From DASUDX01 sp036275365 (GTDB lineage: Bacteria > Pseudomonadota > Gammaproteobacteria > Nevskiales > Nevskiaceae): a stretch of 64,000 nucleotides of DNA. The stretch covers positions 47,733 through 111,732 of the forward strand of contig DASUDX010000135.1 in assembly GCA_036275365.1 (NCBI GenBank). Direction: 5' to 3'. Below the pieces are notes generated by a model. That model was not told where the DNA came from and did not search any database. It saw only the letters and a list, made by a program, of their open reading frames with translations. Positions 39,428 to 49,688 of the stretch are shown here, piece after piece (the stretch's first letter is position 1; every line of letters starts with the position of its first letter). The position numbers and the translations under genes are program-made.

Positions 39428-40319
39428 GGGCCCGGGCCAGGACCGGGGCGCCCTGCGGCCTGCCGCGCACCCGGCACCGGCCACCGCCGGCATGGGCGCG
39501 ATGGTGCTGGCGGTGTTCCTGTTCTGCCTGATGGACGCCGCGCTCAAGCAGCTCAGCCCGCACTACCCGCCGCTGCAGATGGCCGCCCTGCGCGGACTCG
39601 CCTCGCTGCCCCTGGTCAGCCTGTGGGCGCTGGCCAGCGTCGGGGCGGCCGGGCTGCTGCGGGTGCGCTGGCCGCTGCATCTGCTGCGCGGGGTTCTCGG
39701 CATCGCGATGATGGCGAGCTTCAGCTACGCCCTGCGCAGCCTGCCGCTGTCCACCGCCTACAGCCTGTTCTTCGTCGCCCCGCTGCTGATCACCCTGCTG
39801 TCGGGTCCGGTGCTGGGCGAGCGCATCGGCCGCGCACGCGGACTGGCGCTGCTGATCGGCTTCCTCGGCATGCTGGTGATCCTGCGACCCAGCGGCGAGG
39901 GCCTGCTCACCCCGGCGGGCCTGGCGGCACTGGGGGCCGCCGCCGGTTACGCGGTGTCGGCGGTGACCGTGCGGGTCCTGGCCCGGCGCGACAGCACCCA
40001 GGCGATGGTGTTCTGGATGATGCTGCTGATGAGTGCCGGCGGCCTGCTGCTGGCAGCCCCGGGCTGGGTCGCGGTGGCCCCGGCGCATCTGCCGCTGCTG
40101 GGACTGATCGGGGTCTTCGGCACCCTGGGACAGATCGCCATCACCCTCGCCTTCTCGCGGGGCGAGGCCTCGGCGATCGCGCCGCTGGAGTACACCGCCC
40201 TGGTCTGGGCGCTGGGTCTGGATCTGCTGATCTGGCAGGTGCTGCCCGATGGCCCGACCCTGCTGGGCGCGGCGCTGATCGTGCTGGCGGGCCTCCAGCT
40301 GTCGCGCCGCGGGCAATAA
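39420..40319 (+). CDS. EamA-family DMT transporter
   Basis: An inner-membrane protein of 275-299 residues with about ten helices and two EamA (DUF6) repeats. The first repeat runs from MVLAVFLFCLMDAALKQLSPHYPPLQMAALRGLASLPLV to LLIGFLGMLVILRP, and the second starts GLLTPAGLAALGAAAGYAVSAVTVRVL and ends LLGAALIVLAGLQLSRRGQ. EamA proteins export amino acids, nucleotide derivatives or other metabolites. The listed GTG start at 39420 overlaps the preceding gene by 8 bp; ATG at 39492 gives a more typical short N-terminus. It converges with katG across a strong terminator. Confidence 0.88.
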   Translation: MAEGPGQDRGALRPAAHPAPATAGMGAMVLAVFLFCLMDAALKQLSPHYPPLQMAALRGLASLPLVSLWALASVGAAGLLRVRWPLHLLRGVLGIAMMASFSYALRSLPLSTAYSLFFVAPLLITLLSGPVLGERIGRARGLALLIGFLGMLVILRPSGEGLLTPAGLAALGAAAGYAVSAVTVRVLARRDSTQAMVFWMMLLMSAGGLLLAAPGWVAVAPAHLPLLGLIGVFGTLGQIAITLAFSRGEASAIAPLEYTALVWALGLDLLIWQVLPDGPTLLGAALIVLAGLQLSRRGQ

Positions 40320-40356
40320 AAACCCCCGGTGCCGGCGTCACCGCCGGCACCGGGGG
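40316..40356 (-). terminator. Rho-independent terminator of katG
   Basis: A perfect 15-bp stem (CCCCCGGTGCCGGCG at 40323-40337 pairing with 40342-40356) with a TCAC loop. Read on the minus strand it is followed by TTTTTATT, so it is a textbook intrinsic terminator for the katG message. It abuts the stop of the convergent EamA gene. Confidence 0.9.
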
Positions 40357-40365
40357 CAGCACGGC

Positions 40366-42723
<2,358 letters not shown>

Positions 42724-43482
42724 TCAGGGCCCGGCAGGCAGCGCGCCCGGCAGGCCCTCGGCGGCAACCGGTTCGAACAGGCCCAGCAAGGCCTCGGGGG
42801 TCATGTAGCCGTAGTGCAGCGCGCCATCGGGCAGCACCATCGCCGGGGTGCCGCGGATGCCCAGCGCCTGGGCGGCGGTGAACTGGGCCAGCACCGGGTC
42901 CTCGCAGACCGGGCTGTCGAGCTTGCGGCCCTGCTTGGCGCGGGTCAGGGCCTGGCGGCGGTCGCTGGCGCAGTAGACATCCTGGGCCTGGCGGAAGTCG
43001 CTGGAGAGCGGGCCCTTGCGCGGATAGAACAGATACTGCACGGCGATGCCGAGCGCGTTGATGCGCGGCATCTCGCTGTGCAGGGCGCGGCAGTACTGGC
43101 ACTCGGTGTCGGTGAGGATGGTCAGCCAGTAGCGCGGCTGTGGCGGCGCAAACACGATGGCCTCGGCCAGCAGCGGGCGCAGCGCCTCCACCCGCAGCTG
43201 CATGCGGCGGCGCTCGGTCAGCGACTCGCCGCTGCGCAGGGCCACCAGATCGCCGGCGATCAGATACTCGCCATCGGCGGTGACATAGCCGATGGCGGTG
43301 CCGCGGCGCACCTCGTACAGCCCGGGCACGCCGCTGGGGCGCACATCCTCGGCGGCGATCTCCGGCAGGGTCTCGGCCAGCCGGGCCAGCAGGGACGGCG
43401 GCACCGCCGGCTGCGCCGCCAGCGCACCCGTCAGCAGCAGGCCCGCCAGCAGCGCACCCGCCTGCCGCCGGCCTGCGCTCAT
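42724..43482 (-). CDS. DsbC-family disulfide isomerase, copy 1 (CQYC)
   Basis: A 252-residue periplasmic protein with signal peptide RQAGALLAGLLLTGALAAQ. It matches DsbC: the N-terminal dimerisation domain has VRPSGVPGLYEVRRGTAIGYVTADGEYLIAGDLVAL, and the thioredoxin-like domain has the redox motif LTDTECQYCRALHSEM and the cis-proline loop IRGTPAMVLPDG. The CQYC active site differs from the usual CGYC, which should change redox potential or specificity. The ATG overlaps the stop of the neighbouring DsbC paralogue in ATGA, so the two are co-expressed. This copy lacks a lipobox. Confidence 0.87.
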   Translation of the reverse strand: MSAGRRQAGALLAGLLLTGALAAQPAVPPSLLARLAETLPEIAAEDVRPSGVPGLYEVRRGTAIGYVTADGEYLIAGDLVALRSGESLTERRRMQLRVEALRPLLAEAIVFAPPQPRYWLTILTDTECQYCRALHSEMPRINALGIAVQYLFYPRKGPLSSDFRQAQDVYCASDRRQALTRAKQGRKLDSPVCEDPVLAQFTAAQALGIRGTPAMVLPDGALHYGYMTPEALLGLFEPVAAEGLPGALPAGP

Positions 43483-44336
43483 CCGGCCGGGGTGGCGGCC
43501 GCCACCGGCGTCGCCGCCTGCTCGAGCACCTTGATCAGCTGGGCCGCCGGCTGATAGCCGGGAATCACCTCGCCATTGGGCAGGATGATGGCCGGGGTGC
43601 CGCGCAGGCCGAGTTCGCCGGCCAGCTGCAGCTGGCGGCCGATCGGATTGCTGCAGCTGCGGTCGTTGCTGAGCCGCTCGCCGGCCTTGGCCTGGGTCAG
43701 GGCGGCGCGGCGATCGGCCGCGCACCAGACCTGCTCGGCCTTGTGGAAGGACTCGGTGCCCTCGCCGGAGCGCGGGAAGAACAGATAGCGCACCGCGATG
43801 CCCTGGGCGTGGTAGTCGGCCATCTGCTGATGCAGCATGCGGCAGTAGCCGCAGTCGATATCGGTGAACACGGTCACCGTGTGCCGGGCCGGGCCGCCGG
43901 CCGGGGCGAAGGTGATGGTCTGCTCCTCGCCCAGCCCGCCGACCAGGGCCAGGCGCGCGCCGCGCCGGCGTTCCTCGGTGAGCTCGCGCTGGGCAGCGAG
44001 ATCGGTGAGATCCCCGGCGATCAGGTAGCGGCCGTCCTGGCTCACATAGCCGAAGTTCAGCCCGACCTGGATCTCGTAGAGACCCGGGAGAGGCGTGGCC
44101 TGCACGGCGTCCACCTGCAGCTGGGGCAGGGTCTTGGCCAGCGCCGCGCGCAGGGCGGCTTCCTCGCCGGCGGCGAGCGGGGCCACGGCCACCGCAGCGG
44201 CGGCCGGCGCCGCGGCCACCGCGGGCTCGCTGGCGGCGTCGCTGGCGGACTCGCGAGCGGACTCGGCCGGGTCATAGGGCGGCGCGCAGGCCGACAGGGC
44301 AAGAACGAGGCAGCAGCTCAGGAACAGGCGGGTCAT
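43479..44336 (-). CDS. dsbC: DsbC-family disulfide isomerase, copy 2 (lipoprotein, CGYC)
   Basis: A 285-residue DsbC-like isomerase. The signal peptide ends in a lipobox (LVLALSAC, cysteine about residue 17), followed by an Ala/Ser/Glu/Pro-rich linker of about 45 residues, then the dimerisation domain (TPLPGLYEIQVGLNFGYVSQDGRYLIAGDL) and thioredoxin domain with the canonical motif FTDIDCGYCRMLHQQM and cis-Pro loop LRGTPAIILPNGE. The lipid anchor and spacer would tether it to the membrane while reaching into the periplasm. Location next to xerD follows the E. coli xerD-dsbC order. It is co-translated with the unanchored copy. The start is ATG 44336; a longer form from 44366 is unlikely. Confidence 0.88.
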   Translation of the reverse strand: MTRLFLSCCLVLALSACAPPYDPAESARESASDAASEPAVAAAPAAAAVAVAPLAAGEEAALRAALAKTLPQLQVDAVQATPLPGLYEIQVGLNFGYVSQDGRYLIAGDLTDLAAQRELTEERRRGARLALVGGLGEEQTITFAPAGGPARHTVTVFTDIDCGYCRMLHQQMADYHAQGIAVRYLFFPRSGEGTESFHKAEQVWCAADRRAALTQAKAGERLSNDRSCSNPIGRQLQLAGELGLRGTPAIILPNGEVIPGYQPAAQLIKVLEQAATPVAAATPAG

Positions 44337-44410
44337 GGGCGAGTCGGCGGACGGGCGGAAGAACACAGGGGGCAGATGATGACACCGCCGGGGCGGGAAG
44401 TTCCGCCCGC

Positions 44411-45373
44411 TCAGGCGCGCGGGTGATGGCGCTCGTGCAGCTGGCGCAGCCGCTGGCGCGAGACATGGGTGTAGATCTGGGTGGTGGACAGATCGCTGTG
44501 GCCGAGCAGGGTCTGCAGCACCCGCAGATCGGCGCCGTGGTCGAGCAGATGGGTGGCGAAGGCGTGTCGAAGCGTGTGCGGGGACAGCCGGCCCTGCAGC
44601 CCGGCCACCCGTGCATGGGCCTCCAGGCGCTGCCAGAAGTTGACCCGGGTCATCGCCTCGCCGTGGCGGGCGAGGAACAGCGCCTCGCTGGCCTGACCGC
44701 GGGCCAGCTGCGGGCGCACCTCGTCGAGATAGCGTCCGATCCAGTCCAGGGCCTGCTCGCCCACCGGCAGCAGGCGCTCCTTGCCGCCCTTGCCGAGCAC
44801 CAGCAGCACCCCGCGCAGACGGTCGAGCCGGTCCAGCCGCAGGCCGACCAGCTCGCTCACCCGCAGGCCGCTGGCATACATCAGCTCGAGCATGGCGCGA
44901 TCACGCAGGCCCAGCGGATCGTCCAGCGGCGGGGCCGCCAGCAGGGCCTCCACCTGGGCGGCGCTGAGACTGCGCGGCAGGCTGCGCGGCAGGCGCGGCG
45001 CGGCCAGCGGCAGGGTGGGATCGTCGGCGCGCTGGCCGTCGCGCAGCAGGAAGCGGTAGAAGCGGCGCAGCGCGGACAGCAGCCGCGCCTGGGAGCGGGC
45101 GGAAAAGCTGCCGCGGCTGCGCGCCGGCGCCGGCTGGCGGCCGCGCTCGGCGAGGTAGGCGCGCAGCGCATCGGTGTCCGCGCTCAGCAGGGAGTCGCCG
45201 CGCGCGGCCAGCCAGCGCGCCAGCAGGCTGAGGTCGGAGCGGTAGGCGCTCAGGGTGTTGTCGGCGCGGCCGCGCTCGGTCCAGAGCTGGTCGAGCAGGC
45301 GCTCGATGGCGGCCGCATCGTCCTCACCCGGGCGCTCGGCCAGGGTCAGGGCAGGCGGGGTCGGGGCAGGCAT
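44411..45373 (-). CDS. xerD: XerD, site-specific tyrosine recombinase
   Basis: XerD (320 aa) works with XerC at dif sites to resolve chromosome dimers. The N-terminal SAM-like core-binding domain has RGRADNTLSAYRSDLSLLARWL, and the catalytic domain shows the full R-K-H-R-H-Y set: Arg in MYASGLRVSELVGL, Lys in LGKGGKERLLPVGE, His/Arg in LSPHTLRHAFATHLL, and His/Tyr in LLGHSDLSTTQIYTHV. Length and motif spacing are typical of XerD rather than integrases, and its neighbours are dsbC genes as in E. coli. A second in-frame Met gives a start at 45382. A TATTAT-like box lies very near the start. It is divergent from the acyltransferase gene. Confidence 0.94.
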   Translation of the reverse strand: MPAPTPPALTLAERPGEDDAAAIERLLDQLWTERGRADNTLSAYRSDLSLLARWLAARGDSLLSADTDALRAYLAERGRQPAPARSRGSFSARSQARLLSALRRFYRFLLRDGQRADDPTLPLAAPRLPRSLPRSLSAAQVEALLAAPPLDDPLGLRDRAMLELMYASGLRVSELVGLRLDRLDRLRGVLLVLGKGGKERLLPVGEQALDWIGRYLDEVRPQLARGQASEALFLARHGEAMTRVNFWQRLEAHARVAGLQGRLSPHTLRHAFATHLLDHGADLRVLQTLLGHSDLSTTQIYTHVSRQRLRQLHERHHPRA

Positions 45374-45415
45374 CGCCCGCATAATACGCAAGCCCTGTCC
45401 ACTCTCCCGTCCGTC

Positions 45416-46132
45416 GTGCGCGAAGCGCTGCAGCGCCTCTACGGTGCCCTCGCCCTGCTGGTCTTCGGCCTGCTGATCTTCCTGCTGGTCTGCCCGCTGG
45501 TGATCGCCCTGCCCACCCTGGCCAGCCGGCGCGCGGCCGGGCGCCTGGGCGTGCGCCTGGCCCTGCTCGGCATGGGGGTGCGGCTGCGGGTGGAGGGCGT
45601 CGGGCGGCTGCCGCCGCAGCCCTGCATCGTGGTGGCCAACCACGCCAGCTATCTGGATGGGCTGGTGCTGACCGCGGCGCTGCCGGCACGCTTCAGCTTC
45701 GTGGTGCAGAACCGGGTGCGCAGCTGGCCCTATGTCGGCCTGACCCTGTCGCGCATGGGGGTGATCTGGGTGGATCGCTGGAACGCCCGCGCCGGCGCCC
45801 GCGATGCCCGCGGCCTGCTCAAGCGCGCCGAGGCCGGGGAAAGCCTCGCCATCTTCGCCGAGGGGACCTTCGAGGACGCCCCGGGCCTGCTGCGCTTCCA
45901 CAACGGGGCCTTCCTGATCGCCAGCCGGGTGGCCCATCCGGTGGTGCCGGTGGTGCTGCACGGCACCCGCCGGCTCTACGGCGGGGGGCGCCGTCTGCCG
46001 CGCTGGTCGGCGCTGCGCATCGAGGTGCTGGACCCCCTGCCCGCCTCCACCGATGCCGCCGCCCTGCGCGATGCCGCTCGTGCGGCGATTCTGGCCCGCT
46101 GCGGCGAGCCGGACGCCTTGGCCGCGAACTAG
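45416..46132 (+). CDS. PlsC-like 1-acyl-sn-glycerol-3-phosphate acyltransferase
   Basis: A 238-residue membrane-associated acyltransferase. A hydrophobic N-terminal helix (LYGALALLVFGLLIFLLVCPLVIALPTLA) is followed by the acyltransferase signature VANHASYLDG (NHx4D, about residue 75) and the block III/IV motif LAIFAEGTFEDAPGLLRFHNGAFLIA. This matches the PlsC family that adds the second acyl chain in phospholipid synthesis, though acyl acceptor specificity cannot be confirmed. The start is GTG at 45416, placed at the beginning of the hydrophobic helix; no better ATG exists. It is divergent from xerD with a short shared promoter region and is followed 19 bp later by the ALO-type gene. Confidence 0.88.
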   Translation: MREALQRLYGALALLVFGLLIFLLVCPLVIALPTLASRRAAGRLGVRLALLGMGVRLRVEGVGRLPPQPCIVVANHASYLDGLVLTAALPARFSFVVQNRVRSWPYVGLTLSRMGVIWVDRWNARAGARDARGLLKRAEAGESLAIFAEGTFEDAPGLLRFHNGAFLIASRVAHPVVPVVLHGTRRLYGGGRRLPRWSALRIEVLDPLPASTDAAALRDAARAAILARCGEPDALAAN

Positions 46133-46151
46133 CGACTACAATCGCGGCCCC

Positions 46152-47459
46152 ATGGTTTATGCCCACCCGATGAGAGGCCGCCGCGCCTGGCGCAACCGCT
46201 CCGGCACGGTGGTGGCCCAGCCCCACCACCACGCCACCCCCACCACCCTCGAGCAGATCCAGGCCGAGGTGCGTCGGGCCGCCGAGGACGGCGAGCGGCT
46301 GCGGGTGGCCGGCGGGGGCTCGGCACAGAGCCCGCTGTGCTGGACCGATGAAACCCTGCTCTCCCTGGACTGGTTCACCGGCATCGAATCGGTCGATCTC
46401 GACCGGCGCCGGGCCTGGGTCCGCGGCGGCACCCGCCTGCACCGGCTGCGGCGGCGGCTCGCCGAGTTCGGCCTGGAAGTCCCGGGCCTGCCGGACAATG
46501 ACCATCAGACCCTCGGCGGTGCGGTGGCCCTGGGCAGCCATGCCAGCGGCCTGGACCTGCGGGTGCTCGCCGATTCGGTGACCGCGCTGCGTCTGGTCGC
46601 CGCCGATGGCTCGGTGCGCGAGCTCGATGCCAGCAGCCCGGAGGGCTTGTTCGACGCCGCCCGCGTCTCGCTCGGAGCGCTGGGCGTGGTCAGCCATCTG
46701 CAGCTGCAGTGTCGCGACCGCCAGCCGCTGCGGCTGCGGCGGCGCCAGCTGCGGCTGGACGAGTTGCCGGAGCGTCTCGGCGAGCTGCTGCGCGCCCACG
46801 CCCAGCTCTCGCTGGAGGTCTATCTGGGCAGCGGACGGGTGCAGCTGCTGACCCGGGACCCGGGCCCGCCAGCCGCGCGTCCCCTGGTCGCACCGGTGAC
46901 CGAGCGCCTGCGCGGCCTCGCCCAGCGCAGCCTGGTCGAGCTGGTCCGGCATGTCCCCACCGCCGCGCGCAGCGGTGCGCGGCTGGCGGTGCGCCTGCTG
47001 CCGGCGGACGAACACCCGCTCGGCAAGGCGGCGGTGCCACCGCCGCCGACCCGGGTGCGCGCCTATGCCCTGCCGCGGGCGCGGCTGCTGCCGATGCTGA
47101 TGCAGCTGGAGCGGATGGCCGAAGGCCTCAGCCGCCCGCCGCATCTGCCGGTGGAAGTGCGCTTCCTCGCCGCCGATCCGCTGTGGCTGTCGCCGGCCTA
47201 TGGACAGGACACCGCGGTGCTGCGCCTGCAGGCTCTGGCCGATACCCGTGAGGAGGCCAGCCTCGAGCTGCTGGCGGAGACGCTGGAGCGCGGCGAGGCG
47301 CGACCGCTGTGGTCGCATCCGCAGGGCCTGGCGGTGGCGGAACTGGCCCGGCGCTACCCGCGCTTCGATGCCTTCCGGGCCCTGCGCGCCGAGTTCGATC
47401 CGCGCGGGGTCTTCCTGAATCCCTATCTTGCCGCGCTGTTCGGGGTGAGCGGTCCGTGA
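46152..47459 (+). CDS. FAD-linked oxidoreductase, ALO (aldonolactone oxidase)-like
   Basis: A 435-residue flavoprotein of the vanillyl-alcohol-oxidase fold. The FAD-binding part shows VRRAAEDGERLRVAGGGSAQSPL and GLPDNDHQTLGGAVALGSHASGLD, and the C-terminus reads ELARRYPRFDAFRALRAEFDPRGVFLNPYLAALFG, which is the ALO/L-gulonolactone-oxidase ending. The HxG region is NHASG-like instead of the more common GTHGxG, so covalent FAD attachment is doubtful. The family oxidises sugar lactones or polyols; the substrate here is unknown. Its start at ATG 46152 is chosen over a longer frame. The stop overlaps the zapE GTG start. Confidence 0.82.
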   Translation: MVYAHPMRGRRAWRNRSGTVVAQPHHHATPTTLEQIQAEVRRAAEDGERLRVAGGGSAQSPLCWTDETLLSLDWFTGIESVDLDRRRAWVRGGTRLHRLRRRLAEFGLEVPGLPDNDHQTLGGAVALGSHASGLDLRVLADSVTALRLVAADGSVRELDASSPEGLFDAARVSLGALGVVSHLQLQCRDRQPLRLRRRQLRLDELPERLGELLRAHAQLSLEVYLGSGRVQLLTRDPGPPAARPLVAPVTERLRGLAQRSLVELVRHVPTAARSGARLAVRLLPADEHPLGKAAVPPPPTRVRAYALPRARLLPMLMQLERMAEGLSRPPHLPVEVRFLAADPLWLSPAYGQDTAVLRLQALADTREEASLELLAETLERGEARPLWSHPQGLAVAELARRYPRFDAFRALRAEFDPRGVFLNPYLAALFGVSGP

Positions 47460-48556
47460 CCGCGGCGGTGGCCGAGCGGCTGTCGCCGCGGGCGCGCTAC
47501 GAGCGCGATCTGCAGCGCCCCGGGTTTCTCGCCGATGCCGCCCAGGCCCATGCGGTGGACGCCCTGCAGCGGGTCTACGAGGAACTGATCGACAACCCTC
47601 CGCGGGCGCGCCTGCTCGGCCGCGGGCCGCGCTGGCCGCGGGTGCCCGGCCTGTATCTCTGGGGCGGCGTGGGACGCGGCAAGACCTATCTGATGGACGG
47701 CTTCTACGAGGCCCTGCCGTTCTCGCGCAAGCTTCGCACCCATTTCCACCGCTTCCTGCTGGATGTGCACGCCCGCCGTCGCCGCTATCCGGATGAACAG
47801 GATCCGCTGCGGCGGGTGGCCGAGGAGATCGCCGAGCAGGCGCGGGTGCTCTGCTTCGACGAGTTCTTCGTCTCCGACATCGGCGACGCGATGATTCTCG
47901 GGCGGCTGCTGGAGGGCCTGTTCCAGCACGGGGTGACGCTGGTGGCCACCAGCAACTGCGCGCCGGATGGCCTGTACCGCGATGGGCTGCAGCGGCAGAA
48001 CTTCCTGCCCGCCATCGAGCGGCTGAAGAAGAATGTCAGCGTGCTCGCGGTCGATGGGGGCGTGGACTACCGCCTGCGCAGCCTCACCCACGCGCCGCTG
48101 TATCTCTGCCCCTCGGACCGTGCCGCGGACCAGCGCCTGGCCCGCCTGCTGCAGGAGCTGGCGCCGGAGCCGGGCAGCGCCGATGCCGAGCTCGAGCTCA
48201 ACGGCCGCAGCCTGCGCGCCCGTCATCTCGCCGATGGCGTCGCCTGGTTCGATTTCGCCGAGCTCTGCGAAGGGCCGCGCGCCGCCGCCGACTACATCGA
48301 GCTGGCGCGCACCCACCACAGCCTGCTGCTCTCGCACATCCCGCAGCTGGATGCCAACCGCGAGGACGCGGCGCGCCGCTTCATCACCCTGGTGGACGAG
48401 TTCTACGACCGCGGGGTGAAGCTGATCCTGGCGGCCGACGAGCCGCTGGAGCGGCTCTATGCGGGCAGCCGGCTGCGCTTCGAGTTCGAGCGCACCCGCT
48501 CGCGCCTGCGCGAGATGCAGTCCGAGGAGTATCTGGCGCGGCCGCATCTGCCCTGA
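47456..48556 (+). CDS. zapE: ZapE, AFG1-family ATPase
   Basis: ZapE (366 aa) is an AAA-like ATPase that associates with the Z-ring; mitochondrial AFG1 relatives aid protein turnover. Walker A is LYLWGGVGRGKTYLMDGFYEAL (about residue 68), Walker B is VLCFDEFFVSDIGDAMILGRL, and the arginine-finger region includes HGVTLVATSNCAPDGLYRDGLQRQNFLPAIERL; all match ZapE. The GTG start overlaps the preceding stop (GTGA), so the two genes are translated together, although a functional link to the ALO-type protein is not established. It is followed by a 90-bp gap before phhB. Confidence 0.94.
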   Translation: MTAAVAERLSPRARYERDLQRPGFLADAAQAHAVDALQRVYEELIDNPPRARLLGRGPRWPRVPGLYLWGGVGRGKTYLMDGFYEALPFSRKLRTHFHRFLLDVHARRRRYPDEQDPLRRVAEEIAEQARVLCFDEFFVSDIGDAMILGRLLEGLFQHGVTLVATSNCAPDGLYRDGLQRQNFLPAIERLKKNVSVLAVDGGVDYRLRSLTHAPLYLCPSDRAADQRLARLLQELAPEPGSADAELELNGRSLRARHLADGVAWFDFAELCEGPRAAADYIELARTHHSLLLSHIPQLDANREDAARRFITLVDEFYDRGVKLILAADEPLERLYAGSRLRFEFERTRSRLREMQSEEYLARPHLP

Positions 48557-48646
48557 TCGCCGCGGCTGGGCGGTTCCCCCGATGCCGCCGGCCGGCTCAC
48601 CGCCGATAATGCGCGCCCGATGCGTTGCCGTCTCACGGAGCCTGGC

Positions 48647-48985
48647 ATGACCGAACTCGCAAGCCGCCGCTGCATCCCCTGCGAGGGCGGCGTCAAACCC
48701 CATGACCTCGCCGCCGCCACCCGGCTCAAGCAGGGCCTGCGGCCGGAGTGGGAGATCGTCGATCAGGGCAAGGGCCTGCGCGGCACCTTCGGTTTCCGCA
48801 ACTACTACCACACGCAGGCCTTCGTCAACGCGGTCGCCTACATCGCCCACCGCGAGGACCACCACCCGGACATCTCGTTCGGCTACAAGACCTGCACCGT
48901 CCACTGGTCGACCCATTCGATCGACGGGCTGTCGGACAACGACTTCATCTGCGCCGCCAAGGTCGACGCGCTGCTGGCGAGCTGA
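48647..48985 (+). CDS. phhB: PhhB-like pterin-4a-carbinolamine dehydratase
   Basis: This 112-residue protein is a 4a-hydroxytetrahydrobiopterin dehydratase, which recycles the pterin cofactor after aromatic amino-acid hydroxylation. The active-site EDHHPD signature (HREDHHPDISFGY) and the family's VHWSTHSIDGLSDNDFICAAKVD ending are intact, with a typical N-terminus CIPCEGGVKPHDLAAATRLKQGL. The start is ATG at 48647 with GGAG upstream and a -10-like GATAAT near 48604. The phenylalanine hydroxylase gene is not in this window, so in this organism it may serve other pterin functions. It lies just before tRNA-Pro. Confidence 0.94.
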   Translation: MTELASRRCIPCEGGVKPHDLAAATRLKQGLRPEWEIVDQGKGLRGTFGFRNYYHTQAFVNAVAYIAHREDHHPDISFGYKTCTVHWSTHSIDGLSDNDFICAAKVDALLAS

Positions 48986-48995
48986 GCCGGGCGCG

Positions 48996-49025
48996 TTGAC
49001 CGCCTGTGGTCGGCGCCTCGATAAT
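48996..49025 (+). promoter_or_regulatory. Sigma70-type promoter of tRNA-Pro
   Basis: TTGACC (48996-49001) and GATAAT (49020-49025) are separated by 18 bp, a good sigma70 match. The predicted start lies about 25 bp before the mature tRNA-Pro 5' end. Confidence 0.65.
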
Positions 49026-49056
49026 CGTGGCGTTGCAGGCGGCTGCGACAGGACAT

Positions 49057-49133
49057 CGGGGTATAGCGCAGTCTGGTAGCGCGCCTGCTTTGGGTGCAGG
49101 ATGTCGGGGGTTCGAATCCCTCTACCCCGACCA
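49057..49133 (+). tRNA. tRNA-Pro (anticodon UGG)
   Basis: A 77-nt tRNA with acceptor stem CGGGGTA/TACCCCG, then ACCA encoded. The anticodon stem CCTGC/GCAGG encloses TTTGGGT, giving anticodon TGG for CCA codons. The D-arm GCGCAGTCTGGTAGCGC and T-arm GGGGGTTCGAATCCC are normal. It is followed 5 bp later by the convergent pgpA stop. Confidence 0.98.
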
Positions 49134-49138
49134 CCTTC

Positions 49139-49675
49139 TCAGCCGAGCAGGCCCAGGCCCACCGCCAGCACCATGGCGGCCAGCAGCCCCGCCGCCGCAT
49201 CGTCGGCCATGATCCCGAAGCCCCCGCCCAGATGCTCGTCGAGCAGACGGATCGGCCAGGGCTTGGCGATATCGAACAGCCGGAACAGCAGGAACGCCGC
49301 CAGGGTTCCGAGGGCGAGACTGCCCGCACTCACCTCGGGCAGCCGCCCGCCATCCGGCAGCAGCGGCGAGGCGGCGATCAGAAAGCCGACGATCTCGTCA
49401 AAGGTGATGCCCGGATGATCGTGCACGCCGAGCAGGCGGGCGCTCTCCCCGGTCACCCAGCAGCCGAAGGCGAACAGCAGCACCAGCCCGGCGAGGAACA
49501 GCGGCAGCGGCAGCCACAGCATCGCCAGCCAGATCGGCACCGCCACCAGCGTGCCGGCCGTGCCCGGCGCCAGCGGGGCGAGGCCGGAGCCGAAGCCGAA
49601 GGCAATCAGATGCTCGGGCGTGCCGAGGATCAGGGCGGCGGGCGGCGCGGGCGGGCGGGGGCGGTCCAGGGTCAT
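49139..49675 (-). CDS. pgpA: PgpA, phosphatidylglycerophosphatase A
   Basis: PgpA (178 aa) dephosphorylates phosphatidylglycerol phosphate in the inner membrane. The family motifs are present: FGSGLAPLAPGTAGTLVAVP, DHPGITFDEIVGFLIA, FRLFDIAKPWPIRLLDEHLGGGFGIMADDAAAGLLAA. Three to four membrane helices are evident. The start is ATG at 49675, 13 bp after the thiL stop; a longer upstream frame overlaps thiL and is unlikely. It ends the nrdR-rib-nusB-thiL-pgpA cluster, the same order as in many gammaproteobacteria. Confidence 0.94.
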   Translation of the reverse strand: MTLDRPRPPAPPAALILGTPEHLIAFGFGSGLAPLAPGTAGTLVAVPIWLAMLWLPLPLFLAGLVLLFAFGCWVTGESARLLGVHDHPGITFDEIVGFLIAASPLLPDGGRLPEVSAGSLALGTLAAFLLFRLFDIAKPWPIRLLDEHLGGGFGIMADDAAAGLLAAMVLAVGLGLLG

Positions 49676-49688
49676 CGGTGGCGGCTCA

